A DNA stretch of 64,000 bases from an uncultured Oscillospiraceae bacterium (GTDB lineage Bacteria; Bacillota; Clostridia; Oscillospirales; Oscillospiraceae), in NCBI GenBank assembly GCA_934630495.1, contig CAKTVW010000005.1, positions 9,540 through 73,539 on the forward strand, given 5' to 3'. This document shows, one piece after another, positions 1-7,612 of this stretch. A program made the translations under genes and the position numbers. The notes under the pieces were generated by a model. The model searched no databases and was not told the DNA's origin. It saw nothing but the letters and a program-made list of their open reading frames with translations. How positions within the stretch are numbered: position 1 is the first letter of the stretch; each line of letters opens with the position of its first letter.

Positions 1-1
1 C

Positions 2-154
2 ACGAGCCTGACCGTCTATCCCGCCGCCGGGCTGCTGCGCTATTATCGCGGCGATCGGCTGGTGCTCATCAACCGCGACGCAACACCCTACGATGCCTAT
101 GCCGATCTGGTATTTCACGATTCGCTGGGCACGATCTTTTCGCAGCTTGTCTGA
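2..154 (+). CDS. Sirtuin-type NAD-dependent deacylase, C-terminal fragment
   Basis: The window opens inside this gene; only the last 50 codons and the TGA stop are present. The residues GTSL-like TSLTVYPAAGLL, then LVLINRD and a final FHDSLGTIF, match the end of Sir2-family deacylases. There the GTSL segment and the following strand contact NAD and the substrate channel. The family removes acyl groups from lysines using NAD. The catalytic His and the zinc cysteines lie outside the window. It ends 15 bases before trmO and probably shares its transcript. Confidence 0.8.
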   Translation, partial: TSLTVYPAAGLLRYYRGDRLVLINRDATPYDAYADLVFHDSLGTIFSQLV

Positions 155-169
155 CCGGAGGAATACGCC

Positions 170-847
170 ATGGAACACGCCATGAAGGTCATTGCGACGA
201 TCCGCAGCGATTTCCCGGCCAAATTCGGCATCCCGCGTCAGAGCGGCCTTGTCGAAGAGCTGCGCTCTACCGTCGTTTTTACGCCGGAATACCGAAATGC
301 CGACGCTCTGCGCGGCTTGGAGGGCTTTTCCCATCTTTGGCTGATCTGGGAATTTTCCGAGGCCGTGCGGACGACATGGTCGCCTACCGTTCGCCCGCCG
401 CGGCTCGGCGGCAATGCGCGGCTCGGCGTCTTTGCCACCCGCTCTCCGTTTCGGCCGAATCCGATCGGTCTTTCCTGCGTCAGGCTGCTGGAGCTTCGCC
501 GCGACGCATCGCTTGGGACGGTTCTGGAGGTCGCCGGAGCCGATTTGATGGACGGAACGCCGATCTATGACATCAAGCCCTACCTCCCCTACGCCGACGC
601 GCATCCCGAAGCGATCGGCGGCTTTACGGAGCACGCGGACGCCTTTCTGCTGGATGTCGACTTCCCACAGTCCCTGCTGCAAACGGTCCCGCCGGAAAAG
701 CGCGAAGCGCTGCTCGCCGTTCTTGCGCACGACCCGCGCCCGTCCTACCAAACCGATCCCGATCGTATCTACGGCATGGAATTTGCCGGACTGAACGTGC
801 GTTTTACCGTTCATGAGCGGACGCTCACCGTCTGCGCCGTCGAATAA
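170..847 (+). CDS. trmO: tRNA (adenine(37)-N6)-methyltransferase TrmO
   Basis: A 225-aa protein of the TsaA/YaeB (UPF0066) family. These enzymes use SAM to methylate N6 of the threonylcarbamoyl-modified A37 of certain tRNAs. Visible family blocks are the N-terminal IATIRSDFPAKFGIPRQ, GFSHLWLIWEF (about 52-62), RLGVFATRSPFRPNPIGLS (about 84-102) and IYDIKPYLPYAD (about 133-144), with a C-terminal extension as in Gram-positive members. GGAGG at 157-161 stands 8 bases before the ATG at 170; a second in-frame ATG at 182 is possible. It follows the sirtuin gene closely. Confidence 0.9.
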   Translation: MEHAMKVIATIRSDFPAKFGIPRQSGLVEELRSTVVFTPEYRNADALRGLEGFSHLWLIWEFSEAVRTTWSPTVRPPRLGGNARLGVFATRSPFRPNPIGLSCVRLLELRRDASLGTVLEVAGADLMDGTPIYDIKPYLPYADAHPEAIGGFTEHADAFLLDVDFPQSLLQTVPPEKREALLAVLAHDPRPSYQTDPDRIYGMEFAGLNVRFTVHERTLTVCAVE

Positions 848-851
848 CGAA

Positions 852-891
852 AAGCAAGCCTTTTAAAATCTACTCCGCTTTTAAGATAAGG
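852..891 (+). terminator. Possible weak terminator after trmO
   Basis: AAGCCTT and TTAAAA are mirrored by TTTTAA and AAGGTTT around a 10-base loop, giving an AT-rich hairpin just after the trmO stop. No clear T-run follows, so this is only a candidate. The palindrome at 952-981 may be the real terminator. Confidence 0.3.
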
Positions 892-951
892 TTTGTCAAG
901 AGGCGTTTCTGCGAAAAACTACAGATCCTTTAATATACCAATATGTCATTT

Positions 952-981
952 AGAGCGGTTCTCAGTTTTGAGAACCGCTCT
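952..981. repeat. Terminator-like palindrome, left copy (flank of element copy 1)
   Basis: A perfect 13-bp stem (AGAGCGGTTCTCA) with a 4-base loop. The identical 30 bases recur at 1233-1262 on the other side of the element. It lies between the converging trmO and ABC genes, where a shared terminator is expected. I read the pair as a target-site duplication. Confidence 0.85.
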
Positions 982-1232
982 CAGACTGTCAAAAAAGTCC
1001 GTAATCGTCAAAATCGGTTAACTATTTATAGATTTTCAGTCTCTAAATTTTATTTCAAAAAACAGAGTATTTCGAATTACTAATGCAAAAAAGCGCTTGC
1101 TTTTCAAGGATTTTGACTTACTGCGCAACTCACGCCCTACCGTACCCACGTACGCCGACGGGCGTGAGTTGCTTGTCTTCCGAACTTTTTAACAGTCTCC
1201 CAGCGTGCCGAAAAGGATTTTTCGACACGCTG
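982..1232 (-). mobile_element. MITE-like terminator-targeting element, copy 1
   Basis: A 251-bp non-coding element in reverse orientation relative to copies 2 and 3. Its core (982-1199) begins CAGACTGTCAAAAAAGTCCG. The other core end, read on the minus strand, is AGACTGTTAAAAAGTTCGG, so the core has roughly 20-bp imperfect terminal inverted repeats. A 32-bp hairpin (1201-1232, starting CAGCGTGCCGAAAA) separates the core from one flank. Inside, GCAACTCACGCCC and GGGCGTGAGTTGC form a perfect 13-bp inverted repeat around a conserved 22-base loop. It is the most diverged of the three good copies, especially near 1020-1090. No transposase is encoded. Confidence 0.8.
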
Positions 1233-1262
1233 AGAGCGGTTCTCAGTTTTGAGAACCGCTCT
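1233..1262. repeat. Terminator-like palindrome, right copy (flank of element copy 1)
   Basis: Exact duplicate of 952-981, abutting the element on one side and 9 bases short of the ABC transporter stop codon on the other. Confidence 0.85.
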
Positions 1263-1271
1263 AAATTTGCT

Positions 1272-3134
1272 TTACTCCGTATAATACTGCGCCTGTGCGT
1301 TCCAGAGTTCATGGTATTTACCGCCCGTATCGGCGAGTAACTCGGCGTGGCTGCCCTGTTGGATAACTGCGCCGTCATGGAACACGGCGATCTCATCGCA
1401 GAATTTGCAGGAGGACAAACGGTGAGAGATATAAATTGCCGTTTTATCGCCTGCGATCCCATCGAACTTGGCATAGATCTCCGCTTCGGCAATCGGGTCG
1501 AGCGCAGCAGTCGGCTCATCCAGAATAATAAACGGCGCATCCTTGTAGAGCGCGCGGGCAATGGCGATCTTTTGAGCCTCGCCGCCGGAAACGTCTACGC
1601 CATCGTCGGATAGATTTTTGTAAATCATTGTGTCCAGCCCTTTTTTCATCGCAGCAAGCCGTTCGCCGAAGCCGGCATCGATCAACGCTTTTTTCGCCCG
1701 TTCGCGGTCATAGGCCATGCTACCCGCCACATTATTGCCCAAAGGCTGGCAGATCAGCTGAAAATCCTGAAACACAACGGAAAAGATGCTCATGTAATCA
1801 TCATAGCGGTACTTGCGGATATCAATGCCGTTGAGCAGAATCTGTCCTTCCTGCGGATCGTATAGACGGCACAGCAGTTTAATAAAGGTCGTTTTGCCGC
1901 TGCCGTTTTCGCCCACAATGGCAAGCCGTTTTCCAACCTTGAACTTCATATTCACATGGCGCAGCGCCCAAATGCCGGAGCCGGGATATTTGAAGGAGAC
2001 ATCTCTGAACTCTATTTCGTAGCACCGATCAGACCGTTTCTCGGTAGTTAAGCTGCCCTGATACATGGTATTGGGAATGTCCAGAAATTCAAAAGTCTTT
2101 TCCAGATAAGGTGTGTTGGTTTTCAGGGTACCGATCATATCGGTGAGCGCAAACACATTGGTGACCATTGCCGTGGCTGCTCCAATATATCGGGTACAGT
2201 CGCCCACATCGAATGCACTGCCCAGCGCTTTTAAGCAGGTAAACAGATAGATTATGCCTGTGGTAAGTGCTGTGATACATGCTCCCAAGCTGGCATAGAT
2301 GCCCATTTTTCCTCTTGCTGCTTTTCCGAAAACACCATGGACCCCGAAAACGGAATTGCCGTTCCAGTAGGCTCGAACCAGCCGCTGCTGGTCATTCATC
2401 CGAATGTCGATACTGCGTCCTTTCGCCTGACCAATGAATCCGAAATGGCTGAACAGCCGGTTTCCAAATGTCGCTTCCTCCGCAAAATTGCTCCAGGACT
2501 GCATTGCTTTGGCGCTGAGCCGACCGGCAAGGACGCTGACGGTCAGGATTCCTGCCGCCAAAACAAGAATAAAGATCGGGTTATTCAACACAGTCAGCCA
2601 CCCGGCGCCCTCCGGCACAGAGGTGGTAAACAGGCTGACAGTCAGGGCGGCACCGCTGAGCAGGCCGATCATGCCGGTCACTGCACCGGCATATAGCTCG
2701 TGGACTCGCATCAGTCCCCAACCGGACCATTGCTCATTCTGCTTGATCTGTTCCCGAAGATCATGATTTTCCTGCTTGTCCAGCTCCGAATAATCAAGCT
2801 GGAACATTTTGTGGATAAACAGTATTTCTTTACGCCCGTAGAGGTCATTGAGCAGTGTATTATAGCGCCTATAAAGGACTGCTTTTACGATCGCTGCAAA
2901 TCCGACACACAGCACCCCCGCCAATACCCAAATCCAAAGATGCTCCGCGCGGCGAAGCGTCGCCAATTCCGTCAGGATCTTTGCCGAGAAGAAAACGGTC
3001 AAATAAGGTGTAATCGCATGAAAAACACAGTACAAGGTCAAAACCGGGAAAAAGCTCGGCGTTACTTTATGGAGTTCCTTGATCGCACGCAGGTGTATTG
3101 CCGCGGCATGGCGCATATCTACTTTTTCATTCAT
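1272..3134 (-). CDS. ABC exporter subunit, fused permease and ATPase (second of pair)
   Basis: A 620-aa half-transporter: a type-IV-like membrane domain (about 1-340, several hydrophobic helices from residue 25 on) followed by a nucleotide-binding domain. Walker A GENGSGKTT is near 408, the signature VSGGEAQ near 515, Walker B FIILDEP near 535 and the H-loop SHRLSS near 570. It starts 2 bases after the stop of the upstream partner, so the two are very likely co-translated and form a heterodimer. The SD is AAAGGAG. The substrate cannot be read from sequence; the adjoining AgrA/AgrC-like pair makes a peptide, lipid or antimicrobial compound plausible. Confidence 0.85.
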   Translation of the reverse strand: MNEKVDMRHAAAIHLRAIKELHKVTPSFFPVLTLYCVFHAITPYLTVFFSAKILTELATLRRAEHLWIWVLAGVLCVGFAAIVKAVLYRRYNTLLNDLYGRKEILFIHKMFQLDYSELDKQENHDLREQIKQNEQWSGWGLMRVHELYAGAVTGMIGLLSGAALTVSLFTTSVPEGAGWLTVLNNPIFILVLAAGILTVSVLAGRLSAKAMQSWSNFAEEATFGNRLFSHFGFIGQAKGRSIDIRMNDQQRLVRAYWNGNSVFGVHGVFGKAARGKMGIYASLGACITALTTGIIYLFTCLKALGSAFDVGDCTRYIGAATAMVTNVFALTDMIGTLKTNTPYLEKTFEFLDIPNTMYQGSLTTEKRSDRCYEIEFRDVSFKYPGSGIWALRHVNMKFKVGKRLAIVGENGSGKTTFIKLLCRLYDPQEGQILLNGIDIRKYRYDDYMSIFSVVFQDFQLICQPLGNNVAGSMAYDRERAKKALIDAGFGERLAAMKKGLDTMIYKNLSDDGVDVSGGEAQKIAIARALYKDAPFIILDEPTAALDPIAEAEIYAKFDGIAGDKTAIYISHRLSSCKFCDEIAVFHDGAVIQQGSHAELLADTGGKYHELWNAQAQYYTE

Positions 3135-3136
3135 AT

Positions 3137-4945
3137 TCAGAACTCCTTTCCCTCTTGATAGTAGCGGCTCTGGACCTCAAAGAGTTTTGCATACTCCCCG
3201 CCCAATGCCAGCAGGCTTTCATGGGTCCCTTGCTCTTTGATGCCGCCGTCTGCAATGAAAATTATGCGGTCACAGAAACGGGTGGAAGCTAAGCGGTGGG
3301 AAATAAACAGGGAGGTTTTCCCTGCGGTCATGGAGCTGTATTTCATATAAATGTCGTTTTCCGCAATGGGGTCAAGGGCTGCCGTTGGCTCGTCCAGCAG
3401 CAGGATGAGGCCGTCCTTATACAGTGCTCGCGCCAGCATCAGCCGCTGCATTTGGCCGCCTGAGAATAGAAGCCCGTCCAGATAAACCTCTCGCCCTACA
3501 TGAGTCTGTAGACCATTGGGCAGCTTCTCGATCATGGAGGTCAATCCTGCTTTCTCCACGCAGTCGGCAATTCTGTTGTAGTCGATCCCCTCCGTAGTCT
3601 GGGCAATTTGCTCTGCGATGGTCACATCCAGCACGGAGAACTCCTGAAATACGGCGCTGAACAGTTCGTAATACTTCTTGCGGTCAAAATACCGAACGTC
3701 CTTTCCGTTCAGCATTATCTCGCCCTGCGTGGGGTCTAACAGGCCGCACATGAGTTTCACCAAGGTGGTCTTACCGGCTCCATTTAAGCCTACGACGGCA
3801 AGTTTTTCTCCCGGTCGAACGGTCAGACTCAGATCGTGAATGGTGTCCGCATCCGCACCCGGATAGCGAAAAGTAACATTTTCCAGCTTCAGCTCATAAC
3901 CCGCTGCTTTGGGAATGTCCTCTCCGTCCTCAAACTTAAATGGCTCCGGATAATCCAAAAACTCACGAACGAGGGAGATGTCAAGACTTTCTTTATGCAG
4001 CGTACTCATCTCTCTCAGAATGCCCATGACCCACTCGGTGAACGTGGTAACCGCTGTGATGTACAGCAAGAACTCAGAGACGCTCAGGCCATTGTTCAGC
4101 GCCATGCGGATAAGATACACATAGGCGATGCCATTGCGGGCCATTGTCAGCACCGCTTCCGTAATATCCGCCAATACCTCTACCCGTTCACACCGCAGGC
4201 TGAAATCCAGATAAAGATCATGGATTCGTTCCAGCAATTCATTCAGCCAGTTTTGAAGGCCAAAAATGCGGATGTCTTTGGCAAGCTCCACGGATTCCGC
4301 TTTGGCACGGATGTAGTGCTTCTTCTGAAAATAGGTTTCTTCTTCCTCCCGATGCTTATAACGCCAGTTGTTTGTATATCTGGAAACAAGGAAACCGATC
4401 ACACAGGTCGCAATGACCACCAGCAGAAGCACCGTGTCGATCCGGGACAGGATCGTCAGGTACACCAGCAAGCCGCCCACATTCTTGAGAAACATCGTCA
4501 GTGTCTCCCAAATGTGTTCCGTTGCCTGATCGTTTCCGGAGCAGGAGAAATACGCTTTTTCACGGAGCTTTACAAAATCTTCGTTCAGAGTATTGGGATA
4601 AGAGGTGCTGTTGCACTTGCTCGTGATCTTTCCGGTAATTGCAGAACGAACGTCCACTCGGGGGAACAGGGTATTCTGCTTGACGTACTCCTTCAATCCT
4701 TGAACAAGGAATAGTGCGGCAGTAAATATACCGATGGTCGCCAGCAGTTCCCCCACAGATACCCGCTGCTCCACTTTTGCAAGCACCTCCGGTGCAATAT
4801 ATAGCTGGACCAGATTCAGCAGGACCTCCAGTACGGCGGTCAACAGGCAGAACAGCAGAACTCGTTTGCCATTCTTCCATGCTATTTTTACCATCCATCC
4901 GACATTTTGAAGGGTGCTATATTTTGGCTTTTCTTTGCTATTCAT
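3137..4945 (-). CDS. ABC exporter subunit, fused permease and ATPase (first of pair)
   Basis: A 602-aa half-transporter with six predicted membrane segments in residues 1-300, then an ATPase domain. Walker A GLNGAGKTT is near 386, the signature FSGGQMQ near 494, Walker B LILLLDEP near 513 and the H-loop SHRLAS near 547. Both ATP-site motifs look intact in this and the partner protein, so no degenerate site is obvious. It follows a terminator-like hairpin at 4977-5003, with GAGGTGAGG as ribosome-binding site. Expression may therefore depend on read-through from the regulator genes upstream. Confidence 0.85.
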   Translation of the reverse strand: MNSKEKPKYSTLQNVGWMVKIAWKNGKRVLLFCLLTAVLEVLLNLVQLYIAPEVLAKVEQRVSVGELLATIGIFTAALFLVQGLKEYVKQNTLFPRVDVRSAITGKITSKCNSTSYPNTLNEDFVKLREKAYFSCSGNDQATEHIWETLTMFLKNVGGLLVYLTILSRIDTVLLLVVIATCVIGFLVSRYTNNWRYKHREEEETYFQKKHYIRAKAESVELAKDIRIFGLQNWLNELLERIHDLYLDFSLRCERVEVLADITEAVLTMARNGIAYVYLIRMALNNGLSVSEFLLYITAVTTFTEWVMGILREMSTLHKESLDISLVREFLDYPEPFKFEDGEDIPKAAGYELKLENVTFRYPGADADTIHDLSLTVRPGEKLAVVGLNGAGKTTLVKLMCGLLDPTQGEIMLNGKDVRYFDRKKYYELFSAVFQEFSVLDVTIAEQIAQTTEGIDYNRIADCVEKAGLTSMIEKLPNGLQTHVGREVYLDGLLFSGGQMQRLMLARALYKDGLILLLDEPTAALDPIAENDIYMKYSSMTAGKTSLFISHRLASTRFCDRIIFIADGGIKEQGTHESLLALGGEYAKLFEVQSRYYQEGKEF

Positions 4946-4976
4946 TTTACCTCACCTCGCGGCTTTACTCTATCAC

Positions 4977-5003
4977 AAAAAACGCCCCCGGATCATTCCG
5001 GGG
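4977..5003 (-). terminator. Terminator or attenuator between kinase and ABC genes
   Basis: On the minus strand CCCCGG-AATGAT-CCGGGG is followed by GGCG and a run of T. It lies after the kinase stop (5039) and before the ABC start (4945). Confidence 0.7.
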
Positions 5004-5038
5004 ACGAATTGTTGGCTCCGGGTGATGAATTGCAGCCT

Positions 5039-5701
5039 TCACACCTGCGGAAGCAGTATTTCGGTCGTGAACGCACCGTCTTCGCTGTTCCTGCTGATAT
5101 AGCCGTCAAGTCGTTCCACGATCGCATCGATTCGCACCAGGCCAAAGCCATGGCCATCGCCTTTGGTGCTGCGGAACAGCTTGCCCTCCTTCTGCATTTT
5201 CTTTCCGGCCGTAAAATTGGTGAAAGAGATATAAAGCTGCGTGTTTTTCATATCCATATACACCCGAATGAGCCTTTGGTCCTCCGGCAGCTTCATACTC
5301 GCCTCAATGGCATTGTCAAAAAGATTGCCAATGATGCAGCATAGATCAATTTCCGAGGACTTTAGCTTGACGGGAATATGTGCATCCGCCACGACTTCGA
5401 TTTCTTTTGCCTTAGCAAGCGAAATCTTGGAATTGAGGATCGCATCGGTCATCGGATTGCCGGTCTTAATAACCGTATCAACGGTCATAAGATCCTCGTC
5501 AAGCAGATCAAGGTAATTCTTAACGGCATCCCAATTCCCGCTGGCAGCGTATGCTTTCATCGTCTGAATATGGTTCCTGTAATCGTGCCGCCAGCCACGC
5601 ATCTGACGGTACATGTTATCCACTTCCCGGTAATGCGTTTCGATCAGCTCCTGCTGATAGGAAGCGATCTGCTTTTCAAATTTCTTTGAAAACAAGCCCA
5701 T
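5039..5701 (-). CDS. GHKL-domain sensor kinase lacking a membrane sensor
   Basis: A 220-aa AgrC/SpoOB-like histidine kinase consisting only of the cytoplasmic part. The phospho-acceptor region is GWRHDYRNHIQTM (about 36-48), the N-box is NLFDNAIEA (about 126-134) and the G-box is GHGFGL (about 184-189). Typical AgrC proteins are about 400-440 aa with an N-terminal set of membrane helices; none is present here, and no upstream in-frame extension is available because the regulator gene ends 5 bases before it. It must sense an internal signal, use a separate partner, or be a truncated derivative. It probably phosphorylates the adjacent LytTR regulator. Confidence 0.85.
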   Translation of the reverse strand: MGLFSKKFEKQIASYQQELIETHYREVDNMYRQMRGWRHDYRNHIQTMKAYAASGNWDAVKNYLDLLDEDLMTVDTVIKTGNPMTDAILNSKISLAKAKEIEVVADAHIPVKLKSSEIDLCCIIGNLFDNAIEASMKLPEDQRLIRVYMDMKNTQLYISFTNFTAGKKMQKEGKLFRSTKGDGHGFGLVRIDAIVERLDGYISRNSEDGAFTTEILLPQV

Positions 5702-5706
5702 CTGCC

Positions 5707-6405
5707 TTACCTCATGTTGATAATTGCCCGGTTAACGCCGTCATATGCTCCTCGAGGGATAGAAATGGCGGTCCCATCGTCCAGCTTGATCTCTGTCTTG
5801 GTCACGCGGCTGATCTGCGTAAGATTGACGATCGTAGAACGTCCAACACGGTGGAACCGCTCGTCAAGCTGTTTTTCAAGCTCACCCAACGTCATTTTCA
5901 CCGTAACATCGGTCGAAGCGTAAATCGTAACATAGTTGCCAAATACGGCTGCATATCGGATCTGATACACGGGGATGCGCACCATTTCGCCGCCGATCTC
6001 AAAATTTATAACCTTTTCGTTCTTCGCGATCTTCTCTGCGGCGCGGTCAAGTATCGAGCAGAGCTTTTCTTCTTTTACAGGCTTCATCAAGTAGTGGAGT
6101 GCGGCAACCTCGTAGCCCTCCGAGATGTAATCTGAGTAGCCGGTGATGAAAACGATCTGTACTGTATCATTGCTTTTGCGCAGCTGCTTCGCCATCGTGA
6201 CGCCGTCCATCACTCCCATTTCAATATCCAGTAACAGAATATCGTAGTCGCTTTCTTCCGCATAGCGGAACAGGAAGCTCTCGGCCGAAGCAAACGTGTC
6301 GATATGTACCACATGACCGGCAGAAGCAGCCCAGCGATTTACCATATCCGAAACATATTGTCTATCCGTAACAGAATCATCGCAAATTGCAATTTTGTAC
6401 TTCAT
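5707..6405 (-). CDS. LytTR-family response regulator (AgrA-like)
   Basis: A 232-aa two-domain regulator. The receiver domain (about 1-120) shows the acidic pair ICDD, the phospho-acceptor in ILLLDIEMG, the Thr in FITGY and the conserved Lys in KPVKEEK. The C-terminal LytTR DNA-binding domain (about 135-230) contains RYAAVFGNYVTIY and FHRVGRSTIVNL. Start chosen at MKYKIAICDD (6405) by family alignment; an ATG 12 bases upstream is an alternative, and both have weak SD sequences. It is first in the operon regulator-kinase-ABC-ABC and is the natural candidate to control the transporter genes. Confidence 0.87.
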   Translation of the reverse strand: MKYKIAICDDSVTDRQYVSDMVNRWAASAGHVVHIDTFASAESFLFRYAEESDYDILLLDIEMGVMDGVTMAKQLRKSNDTVQIVFITGYSDYISEGYEVAALHYLMKPVKEEKLCSILDRAAEKIAKNEKVINFEIGGEMVRIPVYQIRYAAVFGNYVTIYASTDVTVKMTLGELEKQLDERFHRVGRSTIVNLTQISRVTKTEIKLDDGTAISIPRGAYDGVNRAIINMR

Positions 6406-6445
6406 ATTTTCGCCCATCACCCATGTAAATAGAACAACCCGGAGG

Positions 6446-6451
6446 ATTATA
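6446..6451 (-). promoter_or_regulatory. Extended -10 promoter for the regulator operon
   Basis: TGTGGTATAAT on the minus strand is a consensus -10 with an upstream TG. No good -35 is visible at the expected distance. The start codon lies about 40 bases downstream. Confidence 0.55.
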
Positions 6452-6476
6452 CCACAAAAGCGAGGAATATTATCCT

Positions 6477-7502
6477 TTACCGGATAAACATCGCGTCGCC
6501 GAAGCTGAAGAAGCGGTAGCGCTCCTGCACGGCCACGCGGTAAGCATTCATGATATGCTCGTAGCCCGCAAAGGCCGACACCAGCATGATCAGTGTGCTC
6601 TCCGGAAGGTGGAAATTCGTGATAAGCGCATCCATTGCCTTGAAGCGGTAGCCGGGGTAGATAAAGATATCCGTCCACGCCGAGCGCTCCGTAAAATGTC
6701 CGCTGTCGTCCGCAAGGGATTCCAGCGTGCGGCAGGAGGTCGTCCCGACGCAGACGATCCGTCCGCCCTCCTCCCGCGTTTTATTCAGAATATCCGCCGT
6801 TTCCTGCGAGATCATGCAAAATTCCGAATGCATGTGGTGCTCGGTGACCTCGTCGACCTGCACCGGGCGGAAGGTCCCCAGTCCGACATGCAGCGTTACA
6901 AAGGCCAATCGGACGCCTTTTTCCGCGATGCGCTGCAAAAGCTCCTTCGTAAAATGCAGGCCGGCGGTCGGCGCGGCGGCAGAGCCGTTGACGCGGGAAT
7001 AGACGGTCTGATAGCGCTCTCCGTCGGACAATTCTTCCTTGATGTAGGGCGGAAGCGGCATTTTCCCGAGGCGCTCCAAAATTTCCAAAAAAATTCCCTC
7101 ATAATGGAACTTGACCAATCGGTTCCCGCCCTCAAGGACGCTTTGGACCGTCGCCGTCAGCGCACCGTCTCCGAAGGACAACTCCGCGCCTTCGTGGAGC
7201 TTTCTGCCCGGCTTGACCAGACATTCCCAGACGCCGTCGCCCTTGTCCTTAAGGAGCAGCACCTCGGCCGCTCCGCCCGTCGGGACGCGATGCCCGAGAA
7301 GGCGCGCGGGAAGAACGCGCGAATCGTTCATAACGAGGCAGTCGCCGGGGTTCAGATACGCAATGATATCGCTGAAATGCCGATGCTCCAGCGCACCGGT
7401 CGCTTTATCCAGCACGAGCAGGCGCGAGGCATCCCGCCGCTCAAGCGGGGTCTGCGCGATCAATTCCTGCGGGAGATCATAATAGAAATCACTCGTTTTC
7501 AA
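6477..7502 (-). CDS. queA: S-adenosylmethionine:tRNA ribosyltransferase-isomerase QueA
   Basis: A 341-aa enzyme that transfers and isomerises the ribosyl group of SAM to preQ1 in tRNA, giving epoxyqueuosine. It starts with the family hallmark [16 protein letters not shown] and shows [36 protein letters not shown] and a terminal FGDAMFI. The TTG at 7502 is chosen because it fits the family N-terminus exactly and lies just downstream of the promoter at 7536-7564; the longer reading frame would begin upstream of that promoter. It is divergent from dapA. No other queuosine gene is nearby. Confidence 0.93.
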   Translation of the reverse strand: MKTSDFYYDLPQELIAQTPLERRDASRLLVLDKATGALEHRHFSDIIAYLNPGDCLVMNDSRVLPARLLGHRVPTGGAAEVLLLKDKGDGVWECLVKPGRKLHEGAELSFGDGALTATVQSVLEGGNRLVKFHYEGIFLEILERLGKMPLPPYIKEELSDGERYQTVYSRVNGSAAAPTAGLHFTKELLQRIAEKGVRLAFVTLHVGLGTFRPVQVDEVTEHHMHSEFCMISQETADILNKTREEGGRIVCVGTTSCRTLESLADDSGHFTERSAWTDIFIYPGYRFKAMDALITNFHLPESTLIMLVSAFAGYEHIMNAYRVAVQERYRFFSFGDAMFIR

Positions 7503-7535
7503 GCCTTTTCTTCTCTTTTCTTCAATATTTTTTTC

Positions 7536-7564
7536 ATTATACTCCATCCCGGCGGCGTTTGCAA
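7536..7564 (-). promoter_or_regulatory. Promoter of queA
   Basis: TTGCAA, 17 bases, TATAAT on the minus strand. This position rules out translation starts upstream of 7536. Confidence 0.8.
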
Positions 7565-7612
7565 GCACCGTGTTCGCGCGGACGGCATAGGATGGCGCGG
7601 AGGTGTTTTATT

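Noticed and set aside
1083..1340. Open frame reading CATHALPY...SCLSSELFNSLPACRKGF in element copy 1, also present in copies 2 and 3
   Set aside because: It spans the internal inverted repeat and the hairpin, has no ribosome-binding site, and runs out into different flanking sequence in each copy. It reflects shared DNA, not a conserved protein.
5707..6678. 323-codon version of the LytTR regulator
   Set aside because: The first 90 codons are antisense-like read-through of the queA end and upst­ream DNA with no similarity to receivers; the promoter at 6446-6451 lies inside them.
7503..7568. Longer N-terminus of queA
   Set aside because: The extra codons overlap a consensus promoter (7536-7564), and the family begins at [10 protein letters not shown].
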